NCBI GenBank assembly: GCA_026413225.1
Contig: CM048572.1
Coordinates: 5,766,001 to 5,830,000 of the forward strand
From: Otis tarda
Taxonomy: Eukaryota; Chordata; Aves; Otidiformes; Otididae
Length of the DNA stretch: 64,000 nucleotides
Reading direction: 5' to 3'
Below the pieces are notes generated by a model that was not told where the DNA came from, did not search any database, and saw only the letters and a list, made by a program, of their open reading frames with translations. The position numbers and the translations under genes are program-made. Below, one piece after another: positions 49,301 to 61,300 of this stretch. Within the stretch, counting starts at the first letter, position 1. The number at the start of each line of letters is the position of its first letter.

Positions 49301-52300
49301 GCCTGTTTATCATGAAACCTTAAAAAACTTCCGTAGAAGAAATTAGTTTATTTATTTGGTTTTTTACTTTCTGGTCTCAAAATACTACCAAGCTGTTTAT
49401 CCAAGGTCTCCAGCACTTTAACATTATTAATAACACAGTAAATAAAATCCTTCCATACCCTGACCTGCTACCGCAGCAGAGAGGGAAATACTGATCACGG
49501 CTTTTAGAGTTTGCCCTTGCCTCTCCTGGTGCCGTCACATCAACCAGCAGTGTCACGGTCCTGTGAAACAGCCCAGCATCACGGGAGCTGGGCGCTGGCT
49601 CCAGCGCATCTCCAGCCCCATGCCTGCTGCTGCTCCTGCGGCTGCAGCCCCTCCTGCTCCTTTCCCAAGAGCTTTTCTGCAATCTCAGCTTCTCACCGAG
49701 GGGGGATTGCTGCTGTGTGGCCCTGGGGGCTCTGGGTGTCCCGTCAGGGGTCCCATGAGATCTGCTGCACGCTGTGGTCCTTGGCATGTGAGGGCATCTC
49801 TCATGAGCCACCGTTGTGCTCCTGGCTCGCTCCCCCCGCATCACCCCATTTCTGTGTCACCCAGGACCCCGGAGCTGGGACCCCCTGCCCTGGGGGTTGC
49901 ACAGCATCCTGCACATGGCCATGGATGCTGAGTGTGTTGGAGAAGTGCAAGGGCAAGGCTCCCATCCCCAAAACCTGAGCTGCAGAGGTAACTTTTTCTG
50001 GGTGGTGCCATTTGCCAGATTATTTTTTTTTTCCTGTCCCGCCAGCGCGTGGCAGGACACTGCCTGCATGGTCGTCCTTGGCCTTGGGCATGGCACAGAA
50101 GCCAGGCCAGGTCCTGCCCTGGCCATGCGTGCTGATCCCCTGGGGCTCTGAGCCCAGAAACAAGGGCTCTTTGTGTCCTCGTCTCTGCAGCGCCTGACAC
50201 CAGCCGCTTGGTCCCTCTCCTCGGGGCTCCCTCCATCCCTCCGCCTTTCTGTGTTGTTTGAGATCGCCCCGTTTCCAGGGGAGAGCGTAAAAGGGACACG
50301 CGTCACACTCCTCCTCCCCATCGCTGCAGATGACAGCGTGACCCCTGCACAGGACATTTTCCCTGGCATGGTTATATTTGTACCTCAAAGCCCTGAGTGT
50401 TCCCAGGGTCAGACCTGCTTTGTGGGATGGGGGAGCATCCCGCAGGGTCCTGGGCTCCCACTTGCTTGGTGGCGGGCAAAAGCGGCATCTGCGATCGCCG
50501 GGGTGGACTCCAAGGACTTGCTTTTAAGGCGGGAGCTGCCAGAAAATGATTGTACGCAGACCTCTCGGCTTCTTAAATCCTGCAGACGGGAGATATCTGC
50601 ATTTTCCCTCGCTGCAGGGCCGTTGCCCTGTGGGAGAACAACGCCGGGACAGGCACAGGGCTCCTTGCTGCCTGTCTCTGCCCGGGTGCGGGATCCCACT
50701 CGGGGCTGGCACCAGAGCCCTCCCCAGTTTGGGAACTGGCACCTTTGGTGGGAAGGACCTCAGAGCGGAAAGGACAGCCACGCTGGCTGCCCCGTGCCAG
50801 CGGCGTGTGTGGCAATGGCTGGGGGACGCAGCTGGGCACGACGTGGCAGCGCCGTGCCTGCGGCTAGACACTGAAAATGGCTTTTTTCCTCTCTTTAGGA
50901 TAAAATTAGCTGGGTCAAAACCATTTGGAAAGCCTGCCCTCCTCCAGCTCCCTCCGCAGGCCAGGGAATAGGTTTTGGAAGGGGTTTGGTCACCCAGCAT
51001 CCATGTTGGGGCACAGATACTTGAAAAATGCTTCTCCCTAGTTGTTCCTGTAAAGCAGCAGATGCTGTGTGCCTGTTGCGGCATCGGCTCGAGTGGGCTG
51101 AGGGTGCTGGGACTCATCCTGCAGTGCTGGGAGCTTGCAGGAGCGGTGTTTGCAGTTCCCATCGGGATGCAAGCACCTCTCTCTGCTCCTCGCGTGTAGC
51201 ATACATGCAGAGTTCGTTGTGGTGGAAAACGTTCTTTTGTTCTGCCTTTGCTCCCAACCCTGGCGTCCTTCTGGGAACACGCATCCGTCCCTGTACGTCA
51301 CAGCCGATGCCCCTTTGGGCACGGCCGCTCTGTGCATGTGGTGTCGCAGTCCCAGGGTGAGACCCCTCCATCCCAGAGCTCCTGAACATCTTCCCTCTCT
51401 TTCCTCTGCTGAGCCAGGATCTCCGCCAAGGATCTGAAGAACATGCTGTCTCAGGTCAACTACCGCGTCCCCAACATGAGGTTCCTGCGGGAGAGGCTCA
51501 CGGTGAGTGTGCGACCCCTCCGCTCTCCATGTTCGCCCTGGAGACCCTGGGCAGCCTGTTGCCTGCCTTGGAGCAAAACCTGGTGGTGGTTAAACTCCCA
51601 CGGCGCGTTTGCATATTGCAGAGGCTCCCAGCCTTTCCCGGGAGGGCCCCCACCCACGGCAGCGACTGAAGAGGTGCCAGCTCCCACTGGGTGCCGCACC
51701 CTGGCCCGTTTGTGGGCAGCGCCCTCTCTTCACCCCACCCTGCCTCCCCCGCTCCCCACGTTGCTCCTGGCTCCGGTCGAGGGCTTTGCTCTGGTGGGGC
51801 AGAGTGCAGGAGGACAGGCAGCGAGGCCAGCTGGTCCTGCATCCCAGGTCCTGCATGCCGGGTCTCGCATCCCGCTGCCACCGAGTGACAGGCAGCCGGC
51901 TCTGCCAGCGTCACTGCAGGCTCAGGAGCAAACGGGATGGTGCATCACCCGCATCTCTTCAGTCGCCATCTGGTCTCGTGGCAAGGGTACAGCTTTGAAG
52001 GGTCTTAGGGTTTGACTGGTGTACTCGTTAAAACTTCACAAAAGCTTCGGTTTTCCTAAGAAAGGTCCCACCAGCCTCCTCTGAAGGATCCTCAAACACC
52101 AGGAGTGTGTCTGAGGCTCAGCTCCTGCCGGGGACCGGCAGCCGGGCTGGGGACGGAGGGTCCTGCGCCAACACGTTGTACGGCCCCACCTGCAGAGGAG
52201 TAGTTTCGTGCGTTTCTGACAAGCAGAGAATGTGTGTCTGCAAAATTAGTGGTGGTGGCCTTGGTCAGGAGGGTCATCTCGTGGTGACCAGCCATTTCCA

Positions 52301-55300
52301 CCTGAGCTCCGAGGCTGGAGAGCACACGCTTCAGGTCTGGCAGTTTCCAGATGCTTCAGATAGATCCTCTCTGCAAACAAAAAATTAAAATGGTCCTTTT
52401 ATAACTGTTCAAGTAAGCAGCAATGCTTTTATCAGCGCTGTGATGTCTTTACGTGGGTGAGGTTGGGGAATCGCGTGCCTCGGTTTAGGATGTGCCTGTG
52501 TCCTGGGCACTGCAGGGTCCCACTGGCCCCAGCAGAGGTGGGCAAAGGGAGGAGGCAAAGTCTGGCCGGGTTTTGGCCTTTTCCTCCTCCTTTTGCCCCA
52601 GGAATCCTGGTGGGAGGAGACACTCCTGGAGCCATGCAGAGTTGCCTGTGGCCCCTGTAAAATCTCTGGGGTTTCTTATTTATTTATTTATTTATTTTCT
52701 GCAGGACGTGGAGCAGAGGAACGGGGATATCACGTACGGGCAGTTTGCACAGCTCTACCGCAGCCTGATGTTCAGCGCCCAGAAAATGGTAAGAGCTGAA
52801 TTCTCCAGGGCCAGGAAGGTGGGCGAGAGACTCTGTTTGTTACTGGGCATTCCCTCTTGATTGCCTTTTTTAACCCTGCTGCCCTCAGCTAACAGCTCTC
52901 GTCTCCTACCTGTGGGCCAGGGAAGAGAGGGAGAAAATGAGTTATTGCTTTAGGCTGGCTGGCACGGGGCTGCTGGGGACGAGGGAGGCGGCGGGCGAGC
53001 GACGGCTGTACGGGAAGCCGAGCTGCGCAGCGCTGGTTTGCAGCCCCAGTTACCTTCTTGATCGATTTGTGCTTTCACATACGTTGGTGAGATTGAGTGC
53101 AAACCTAACGCTTGTGCTTCTTCTTTTGCAGATGGACGTCCCGTTCCTAGAAAGGTGGATAATTCTCTGTTTGCTGGGGAAGGGGCTGTTTTCTTTTGCT
53201 CCGTAACGTGCTCCGGTGCCAGCAGCAGCGTGGCGGGGAGGAGGAATGCTGCACACCTCTCGCTTGCCACCGCACTGCTTACGTTCTTGCACTCTGCATC
53301 TTTGCTGTAGACGCTTCAGCTCGGGTCAGTAAGGACTCGCTTGCTCCCAGACATCCCACTGGGATCCAGCTCAGGTCAGCCACCTCCAGACCGGTCAGTT
53401 GGTTTGTGTGAAGTAGTCAGATTGCCAGCTGCGCCCTTCCCCGCCCTGTGCGCATCTCGCCGTGGTAGAAAGAGCTTGAATTTAGACGTGGAAGGGAAAG
53501 AGTGAAAGGCTTGTTCACTTGTCCAGGTAATCCCCACAGTTTCCTCTCTTTTTGTATAACCATAGAAAAGAGAGTTGTCAGGGATCTCAGCAGACCGTCG
53601 GTTCATCCCTCTGCCCAGGGCAGCCAGCACTGCCCCGGCTGTTTCTGTGGTTTTTGGTGTTAGTCCCCAGCATGGCCCTTGGCTGTCAGCTGTGGCTTGG
53701 TACGTTCATGGACAAGTCTTTTGAGATAATCGGCTACAAACAATTCCTTCCTTCATTCCTTGCCCTGTGCCTCCTGGAGTCCATGTCCTCTGGATACTGT
53801 AGCTGTGTCCTGTCTAGAGTCACCGCTTGACCTCCCTGCACCTATTTAGTTCTTTTTGCTCTTGTACAAGCCAGACCCTCCTTTTTTTTTTTTTTTTTTG
53901 TACAAATCAGTCCCTCTGATGATTTTTGCTGCCCTTCACCGGTTTCACATTGTCATACCCTTGGCAGTGTGACTCCTGGACTGCTCCTGGAGCAGTCCCT
54001 GGCTCTGAGATGTGGACGTATCGTCTCAGCTGCGGTGTGTTTGCTGTTGTGCCCTCCTCAATGCTCTCTGCTCATCCCGCTCTGCTCTTGCAGCGCTGCT
54101 TGCTCGGGGCACGTCTTGCTTGCATGCACCACGGTGGTTGTGGATGGCATCTCACATGATGCTGGTAACGGTTGGTCATGATGTGCTGCGTGAGTCACCA
54201 AAGCTTCTCTCTCTCTCTGCTTTTCAGGGGTGGAGAAAGGTCTGAGCACTTCAGGGTGTCGCTGCTGGAGTTGCAGAAGTTCTTGCTGGAGTACCAGAGG
54301 GTGAGCTCCCCTCCCAGGGGAGGGACGAGGGGGTAGGCTCTGATATCAGTAGGGATCTAGTACTCCCAAAGGTAGCCTTGCCGTGGTGCTGGGATGATTT
54401 GGTCCTGGGGTGTTCCGCCTGGCATGGCCGGAACCTGAGAGCATCCTTCCTGGAGCAGAAGGTGATGCAGGGGAAGTGCTGGTGAAGGTCAGTGTGGCCT
54501 CAGCCAGACAATCTGGTCAGAAAAGTGACCAAGAGCAGAAGATCTGAGAGAGGCGGAGGTCTCTGGTGGGAGGAACTGGCCAGTGGAGATTTGCCCAGTC
54601 CCTGTGACCTCGGCTGGTACTGAAGGTTTGCAGCAGCCAAAGTGTTGTGGTCCATCCTGTCTGCTCGGGAGGTCTCAGCAGCTCCTGAGGAGCAGCTGAT
54701 CGATTCACTTGCTGACCTTTCCATTTGAAAACATCTTTTCAGCAAGCACAGCGTGCACGCTCAGACACACGTGGGTGCAAGCAGCACGTTTGCAGGCTGC
54801 GCAGACCCTTTGCTTCAGTTCTTGCCAGGCTCCTGTCTTGTTGCTGGTCTCCTTCTCCAGGAGGATGGGGTGGCTCATGAAAGCACGGCCATGCCTCGCG
54901 TGAGAGCACGGGGCCTCCTGCTTTGCGCCGTCCTCCCCGTCTCCCGCCGCCGCCTCCCTGCCCGTGATCTGAGCGAGCGGAGAGTTAACTGGGAAAGAGA
55001 CAGGGCCGTTTTGCTGGCCTAATGAGAGGCGCCCAGGGAGGGGGAGAAGCAAAAGGAAGCTGAGTTGGCTTCTGCTGCCGAAGGAGGAGGGATGGCAGAT
55101 GTGTGCGGAGGAGCTATCGGAGAGAAAAATGCCTGGCATTGAGATTCATTTTCTCAATGGCCACTCAGAACCAGGGCAGATTTCTGCAGTTGCGTGCTAC
55201 CCAGCGTTGTGCTGACAGTTAGTTCTTGGCAGAAATGGTCTTGCATTAAAAACGGCTGCCTGAACAGTTAAAGCTCCTAGTTGGGTGAGCTGCACGTGGT

Positions 55301-58300
55301 TTTGACTCATACTTTCTGAAATGGTTTCTTTTTTTGTGTCTGTCTTGGGGTTTGCAGGAGCTCTGGGCTGCAGATACCCTTCAGGTACAGGAATTCATGT
55401 TCAACTTCCTGAGAGACCCTCTGAGGGAGATCGACGAGCCCTATTTCTCCCTGGATGAAGTAAGACACCTTGGACGCTAGCGTGTGTGGACTGAGGACAC
55501 TAGCGTGTGTGGACTGAGGTGGAGCGGGGTGTGACGTCCCCGGTGCGGTGTGTCCTGCGGTGTGACAGCTCCGCTCTCCACGTCCTCGCTGCGGGGTGGG
55601 GGTGCCTGAAGGATGGCAGCTCCCGTAAGCTGCGTTGCTGTATGAGATGAAGGTGGTGGGGTCACCACGCTGCGCAGGAGCTGGTTGGCGGCGGGAGTGA
55701 CTTCTGGGCTCTCTTCTTGTGCTGAATGTGTGCAGCTGGGAGTGCTCATCAGGCAGTTCATTTGGAGGAGGAAAGGGGCTGCGTTTGGCTTAATGCCCCT
55801 TTGGGGCATGTGAGGATCTTTTCAAAGCAAGAAGAGCTGAAAACAAAAGAATAAAACCAACTGGAGATGACCGTGTCACTGCCACTCTGGACTGACTCCC
55901 ACACAAAGGTCCCTTGATCCACATGGCCGTAGGGAGCTATTGCCCGCAGCCTGAGTTGCAAAATAAAATCCGGAGTGATTTATTTGCCTCCAGCTGGGGC
56001 AAAGGGTTTGTACCCAGACAGCCGGCACAGCGCAGCAGATAGGTGGCAATGCCTGACGCTGCGGTGACTCGAGCGGGCTGGGTCCGGTGGCCGTGTGCTG
56101 TCTGGGTTGCCTCTGGGCAGGCTGTGCTGAGCGGGGAACACAGCTACCTGCTCGGCAGCTGCTGGCACGGAGGGTGAGAGGCGTGTGAAGCTAAACCACG
56201 GCACCCAGCTGCTCCGCATCATTAACACGCTTCTGTTTCTTCCTGAGCAGTTTCTCACCTTCCTGTTTTCCAAAGAGAACAGCATCTGGAACTCGCAGCT
56301 GGACATGGTGTGTCTGGAGAACATGAACAACCCCCTCTCCCATTACTGGATCTCCTCCTCCCACAACACGTAAGGACGAGGGGATGGCTCTCTCCACCCT
56401 CTGCGCCCAGTGTCCTGTTTTCCCGTGCCGGGGTGGGATTCTCTTGGTTTTGCCTGATGCCAGTGATGACAGGTAGACTTTTCCAAACTGGGGTCAGTAC
56501 ATCAGAGGCTGTCCTCTTGGTACTCCAGTCCTCCCTCCATCGTTTAGCCATCAGTGTTTCGCTCTGCTGTTGTCAGCAGCACACATCTGAACAGATTTCC
56601 TACCATTAGCAATGTCATCTTCTGCAGCCTCTACGGACAGATGGGATAAAAACCTGGCAGGCTGAATCTGGCCATTTTCCTTCTCTGCTGCTAGAAGAAT
56701 CTCGCAGGAGCCGCATTCTTTGCAGACAGGCTCTGTGCTCCCCATTCCTGGGATGCAGTGGCAGCACCTTAGCCCAGATTTTAAGGACCGAAGCAGGGCT
56801 GGACCTCAGAGCAGTGCTTGCAGCCCCTTGCAGTAGGGGCAGAGTTGAACCCCCACCTGGGGAGGACGGCAGGGCTGGGGGCAGGTCGCTCTCGCCTTCC
56901 CTTACATCGCAGAGCAGGTCCGCGATGTGCCGGCAGACGTCCCCGCCCGCCGCGAGCGCGGTGCTTTGCTGATGTGTTCTCTCACATGCAAGGTACCTGA
57001 CGGGGGATCAGTTCTCGAGCGAGTCCTCGCTGGAGGCGTACGCCCGCTGCTTGCGCATGGGATGCCGCTGTATCGAACGTGAGTACCCGGAGCTGGCACT
57101 TCTTTCTCCATCGTCACCATAGCTTGCGGTGGTCGGGGAAGGCTTTGTGTGGAGGGCAGGGCTGAAGGTTGGCATGCTGGTGGCAGCGTTGTCACCGTGG
57201 TGTGCTGAAAGGGCTGAGGTCATTTGCTTTATGGGACTGGGTGGTACGTGCCTGAGCTTTTGGTCTCCCAGAAAGATCTGGACTTTCTCCTTTCTCCTTT
57301 ATTACCATCCAACGCGGTTCCCAGCAGTGCTGAGTTCAGTCCATCTCGTGTCCGTGTCCTGCCTATATTCCAGCCTCTGGGCTAATTTACCTCCGTGGGT
57401 CTCTTTCAGTGGATTGCTGGGACGGTCCCGATGGCATGCCGGTCATCTACCACGGGCACACCTTAACCACCAAGATCAAGTTCTCTGATGTCTTGGTCAC
57501 TATCAAGGAGCATGCCTTTGTCACCTCTGAGTGAGTACAGCAGGGACCTGGATTCAGCTGGCAGAGCCGCCGGGAAAGCAAAGAGAGGGGAGAGCCAAGG
57601 CTGTAGCAAAGTGAAGCCCACCTTTATCCGGAGATCTGGCACAAGACCGCGGGCTTGGGGTTCAGTGGGAAGAAAGCATGTCCGTGTGCCTCCTAGCCAA
57701 AGGGCAATTTCTCCCAGAAAATAGTTGTGGGAGGGAAGGCTTTGGGTAAACCCCAGTAGTTTGCCAGTCCCTCTCCGCTCTGTGCATTGCCAGCAGCGGT
57801 GGGGACACCCTGATGCAGGGTGGTTATGTTGAATGCTCAAGGCAGCACAGATCACTGTTGATGCAAACTGTTCTTTGAGGGCACAGAGGGCAGGTTTTGA
57901 AACGGAGCTCAGAAGGTGTTGGTTCCACCCAGACACCGTGCTGGTACTGACAGCTCTTTTCCTTCTCCCAGTTTCCCCGTCATTCTGTCCATTGAGGACC
58001 ACTGCAGCATTGCTCAGCAGAGGAACATGGCTCAGAATTTCAAGAAGGTTTTTGGGGACATGCTCTTGACCAAACCAGTAGATATTTCTGCTGATGGCCT
58101 TCCCTCTCCAAACCAGCTCAAGAGGAAGATTCTCATCAAGGTGAACTCCCTTCCCCAGAAAGGCTCCTAAGTGGAGAGAATGGGGGCAGATGGGGTGAGG
58201 GTGTGGGACCACCCCCTTACTTCTGGAAGGGGTTGGTGGGCACTGCAGGGTTGGAAGTGGGAATTTGCTACTAAAAGCAGTTGGAGACAAAGAGCTCTCT

Positions 58301-61300
58301 TGCTTCAGAAGAAGCTTGCTTCTGGGAAATGAGCTCAGCAGCTGGGTGCTGCCTTTGCTTGAGAGCTTGGGGGATGTTGGTATTTCTGCTGCAGGAGTCA
58401 CCTCTGGGAAGAAAGGGTGGGACTTCAGTGCCATTTCATAATCTCTGTGACATGGGCCTTACCTTGGTCCTTTTAGTCTGGAGGAACCCACTGCAGCAGG
58501 CCTAGAGTTTTAGGGCTGTTCACTTGGAAATCCATGCTGCTTTTTCCATGGCTGTTCCCCTGATGGTGCCTGACCCGTTCTCTTGTCCCACAGCACAAGA
58601 AGCTGGCCGAGGGCAGTGCGTACGAGGAGTTACCCACGTCCGTAATGTATTCGGAGAATGACATCAGCAACTCCATCAAGAACGGGATCCTCTACCTGGA
58701 AGACCCCATCAATCACGTACGTGTCTCTCAGCCGCTGTCACCCTGGCCCCGCACTCTGGGCTCCGCGGGTGACGGGGTAACTCCGTAAGGCGCTGTGCGG
58801 TGCCGGAACGAAGGGCTGTGGTGCAAATGATCAAGTCCTAGCGATGGCCTGTGTTTCTAGACCTGCCTGCCTCCTACCAAGGGCCTACACACAACGCACC
58901 TAAAGGAGCGTTCCTCTTTGCAAAGCACCGAGCATCCCTTTTGCTGTGTGCCTTTACGTACACGCAGTCTTCAGCTGCTTTGCTGAGGATCTGTCAGGCA
59001 AAGTCACAGGCAAACAAACCAGGTTTTGGAAAATAGGAAAGTGCAGTGGTAAAGCCACAGACCCATGTCTGATATCCTCATCTCTGATAGCCCCTGTGCT
59101 GGATCCATGCAGAATATTTTCTTTTTCCATTGATTTGCTTTCCATTCGATCATCTCCTGGGGTGTTTGCAGTGTGATACGCAGTCGGTCTGTATGTAAGC
59201 CCTGTCACATGCCAGTTTTTTGCTACTGATAAATCTGTGCTTCAGATCTGGGGGATGTCTTGGAAGTTCCCATGACTCCACCAAAATCAGTGTTGTCTGT
59301 GGCTGTCCATTGCAAACCCAGTCACCCCTCACTGCTTGTGCTGCTCAGGAAGAGATGATCCCATGGTGGGCCACCTTGGTGCGGGGGTCTCTTTGCCCAG
59401 AGTTTGTTTCCTTGCAGGAGTGGAACCCACATTACTTTGTCCTGACCAGCAGCAAGATCTATTACTCTGGGGAGACCACCCGTGACCAAGGAAATGAGGA
59501 TGAGGAAGAGCAAAAGGAGGTGAGGGCTCCCTTGTGTGATGGTGAGTTGTTCCTCTAGAGAGAGGATTTGGCTGCCCAAGGGGCTGAGCATCTCCGCTGC
59601 CAGCTGACTTCAGTGGGAGATCCTGTGGTGGGAAGGGTGGGAGCTCCTTCAGAAACTCCCTGGTCCTGGCTGGAAGCCCCTGCGCAGAGCAGGCTCTGGC
59701 ACAGGGAGCCTGCCCTCGGTAACCCAAGACGGTGGGTTTTCCCCCTGCCAGGTGAGCAACAGCACCGAGCTTCACTCCACGGAGAAGTGGTTTCACGGCA
59801 AGCTGGGAGCGGGACGTGACGGGCGGCACATCGCGGAGCGGCTGCTGACAGAGTACTGCATCGAGACGGGAGCCCCCGACGGCTCCTTCCTCGTCAGAGA
59901 GAGCGAGACCTTTGTTGGAGACTACACCCTCTCCTTCTGGTGAGGGCCATGGGCGCCAGCCCGCTGCTCAGTGTTGCTCCTGGGGTAGCCCTCATCTTGA
60001 CACCATCTTCAGTGGTGGGGTCCCATTCTCCATGGTCCACGGGCAGGTTTCTCCCCTTTTTCTGCGCCCCAGCGTCATGTCAGCTCACAGCCCCAGTGAA
60101 GAAGGGTCAAGTCCCTTGGGACCTTTGCACGATGGGTCTCCTGTGGGGCAGGAATGCCGTGTCCAGGCTGGAGCTGTGCCAGGGGCAGATGCAAAACCAG
60201 GGTTGTCTGTGGAGATTTATCCCCTCCCTCTTCTGCAGGCGCAACGGGAAGGTGCAGCACTGCCGGATCCACTCGCGACAGGATGCTGGCAGCCCCAAGT
60301 TCTTCCTGACGGACAACCTGGTGTTCGACAGCCTCTACGACCTCATCACCCACTACCAGGAGGTGCCGCTGAGGTGCAACGAGTTTGAGATGAGGCTGAC
60401 GGAGCCAGTGCCCCAGACCAATGCCCATGAAAGCAAAGAGTGAGTGCATATTTGGGGAGGGTGGGTCGTGTCCACTGGGCAGCTGGGACCCCAGGGGAAA
60501 CCCTCTCAGGTCTTGCTGCGATCCTTCCTTCCTTACTGGGCCTCCCTGGTCCCCACTTGCTCCCCATGGAGCTCTTTGTGTCACAGCAGCCTTGCTGGCC
60601 AGCTTCTTTGTTGATGGAGCTGGCTGTCTTGGAAGCTCAGCACAAAGAAAGGAGGTACTGGGCTTGGCTGGGATGCCCTGGCCCGTGCTGCTTGTCGCCA
60701 AATGGCTCTGTCCCGCAGAAAGGAGATGACAACCCTGTTGCAGTGTTACATACGTGATGATCTTGGCTCCCTGTCCTCCTTTTGAGGATTCAGGCAGCCT
60801 TTTGGGGGCTGGAGGGGAAACAGTGGCATGGCAGAGGTGTGGGATGAGGTGTGTGGACACCATGTACAGTAACTTGTCTTTCCTGGAAGGTGGTACCACG
60901 CCAACCTCACCCGGGCCCAAGCCGAGCACATGCTGATGCGGGTGCCGCGCGACGGAGCCTTCCTGGTGCGCAAGAGGAGCGAGCCCAGCTCCTACGCCAT
61001 CTCCTTCCGGTGCGTCCCTGGGAGAAGGGTGGTGGGCTGGGACGCTGCAGTGGGTGAGAGAGCAGCAGAGGGGCTGTAAGCCTGGTGTGAGCCCTCCCAG
61101 AGCTCTTCTGGCCCCTGGGTGGCCCTGGATAAACCTCACAGCCCCGTGAGAGCCTTTACAACCCTGCTCCTCCCTCTGTCTCCTGATGGGAGATGGCTGT
61201 GTTCAGCAGCCAGCCCAGGGGCACCTTTTGCTTGGGTGTCTTTATTTGGGCAGGGACCTTCTCTTGCCATGTGCCAAGTGTCTTTCCACCTGCCAGGGCG

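Larger units (their letters stand above)
51503..59751 (+). other. PLCG1: PLCG1 introns 5-15 between listed exons
   Basis: Gene-free stretches over 300 bases are 51503-52704, 52789-53131, 53155-54227, 54301-55357, 55460-56250, 56370-56992, 57079-57409, 57531-57971, 58141-58593 and 58717-59417. Apart from the simple repeats listed separately I see only splice signals. No nested gene or transposon is recognisable. Confidence 0.7.

Noticed and set aside
57463-58434. 323-codon - strand open frame across PLCG1 exons 12-13
   Set aside because: It is a shadow of conserved + strand exons and their flanks, with no family resemblance.
60075-61139. 354-codon - strand open frame across the SH2 exons
   Set aside because: It is antisense to clearly coding exons 17 and 18. 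The codon pattern is explained by the + strand.
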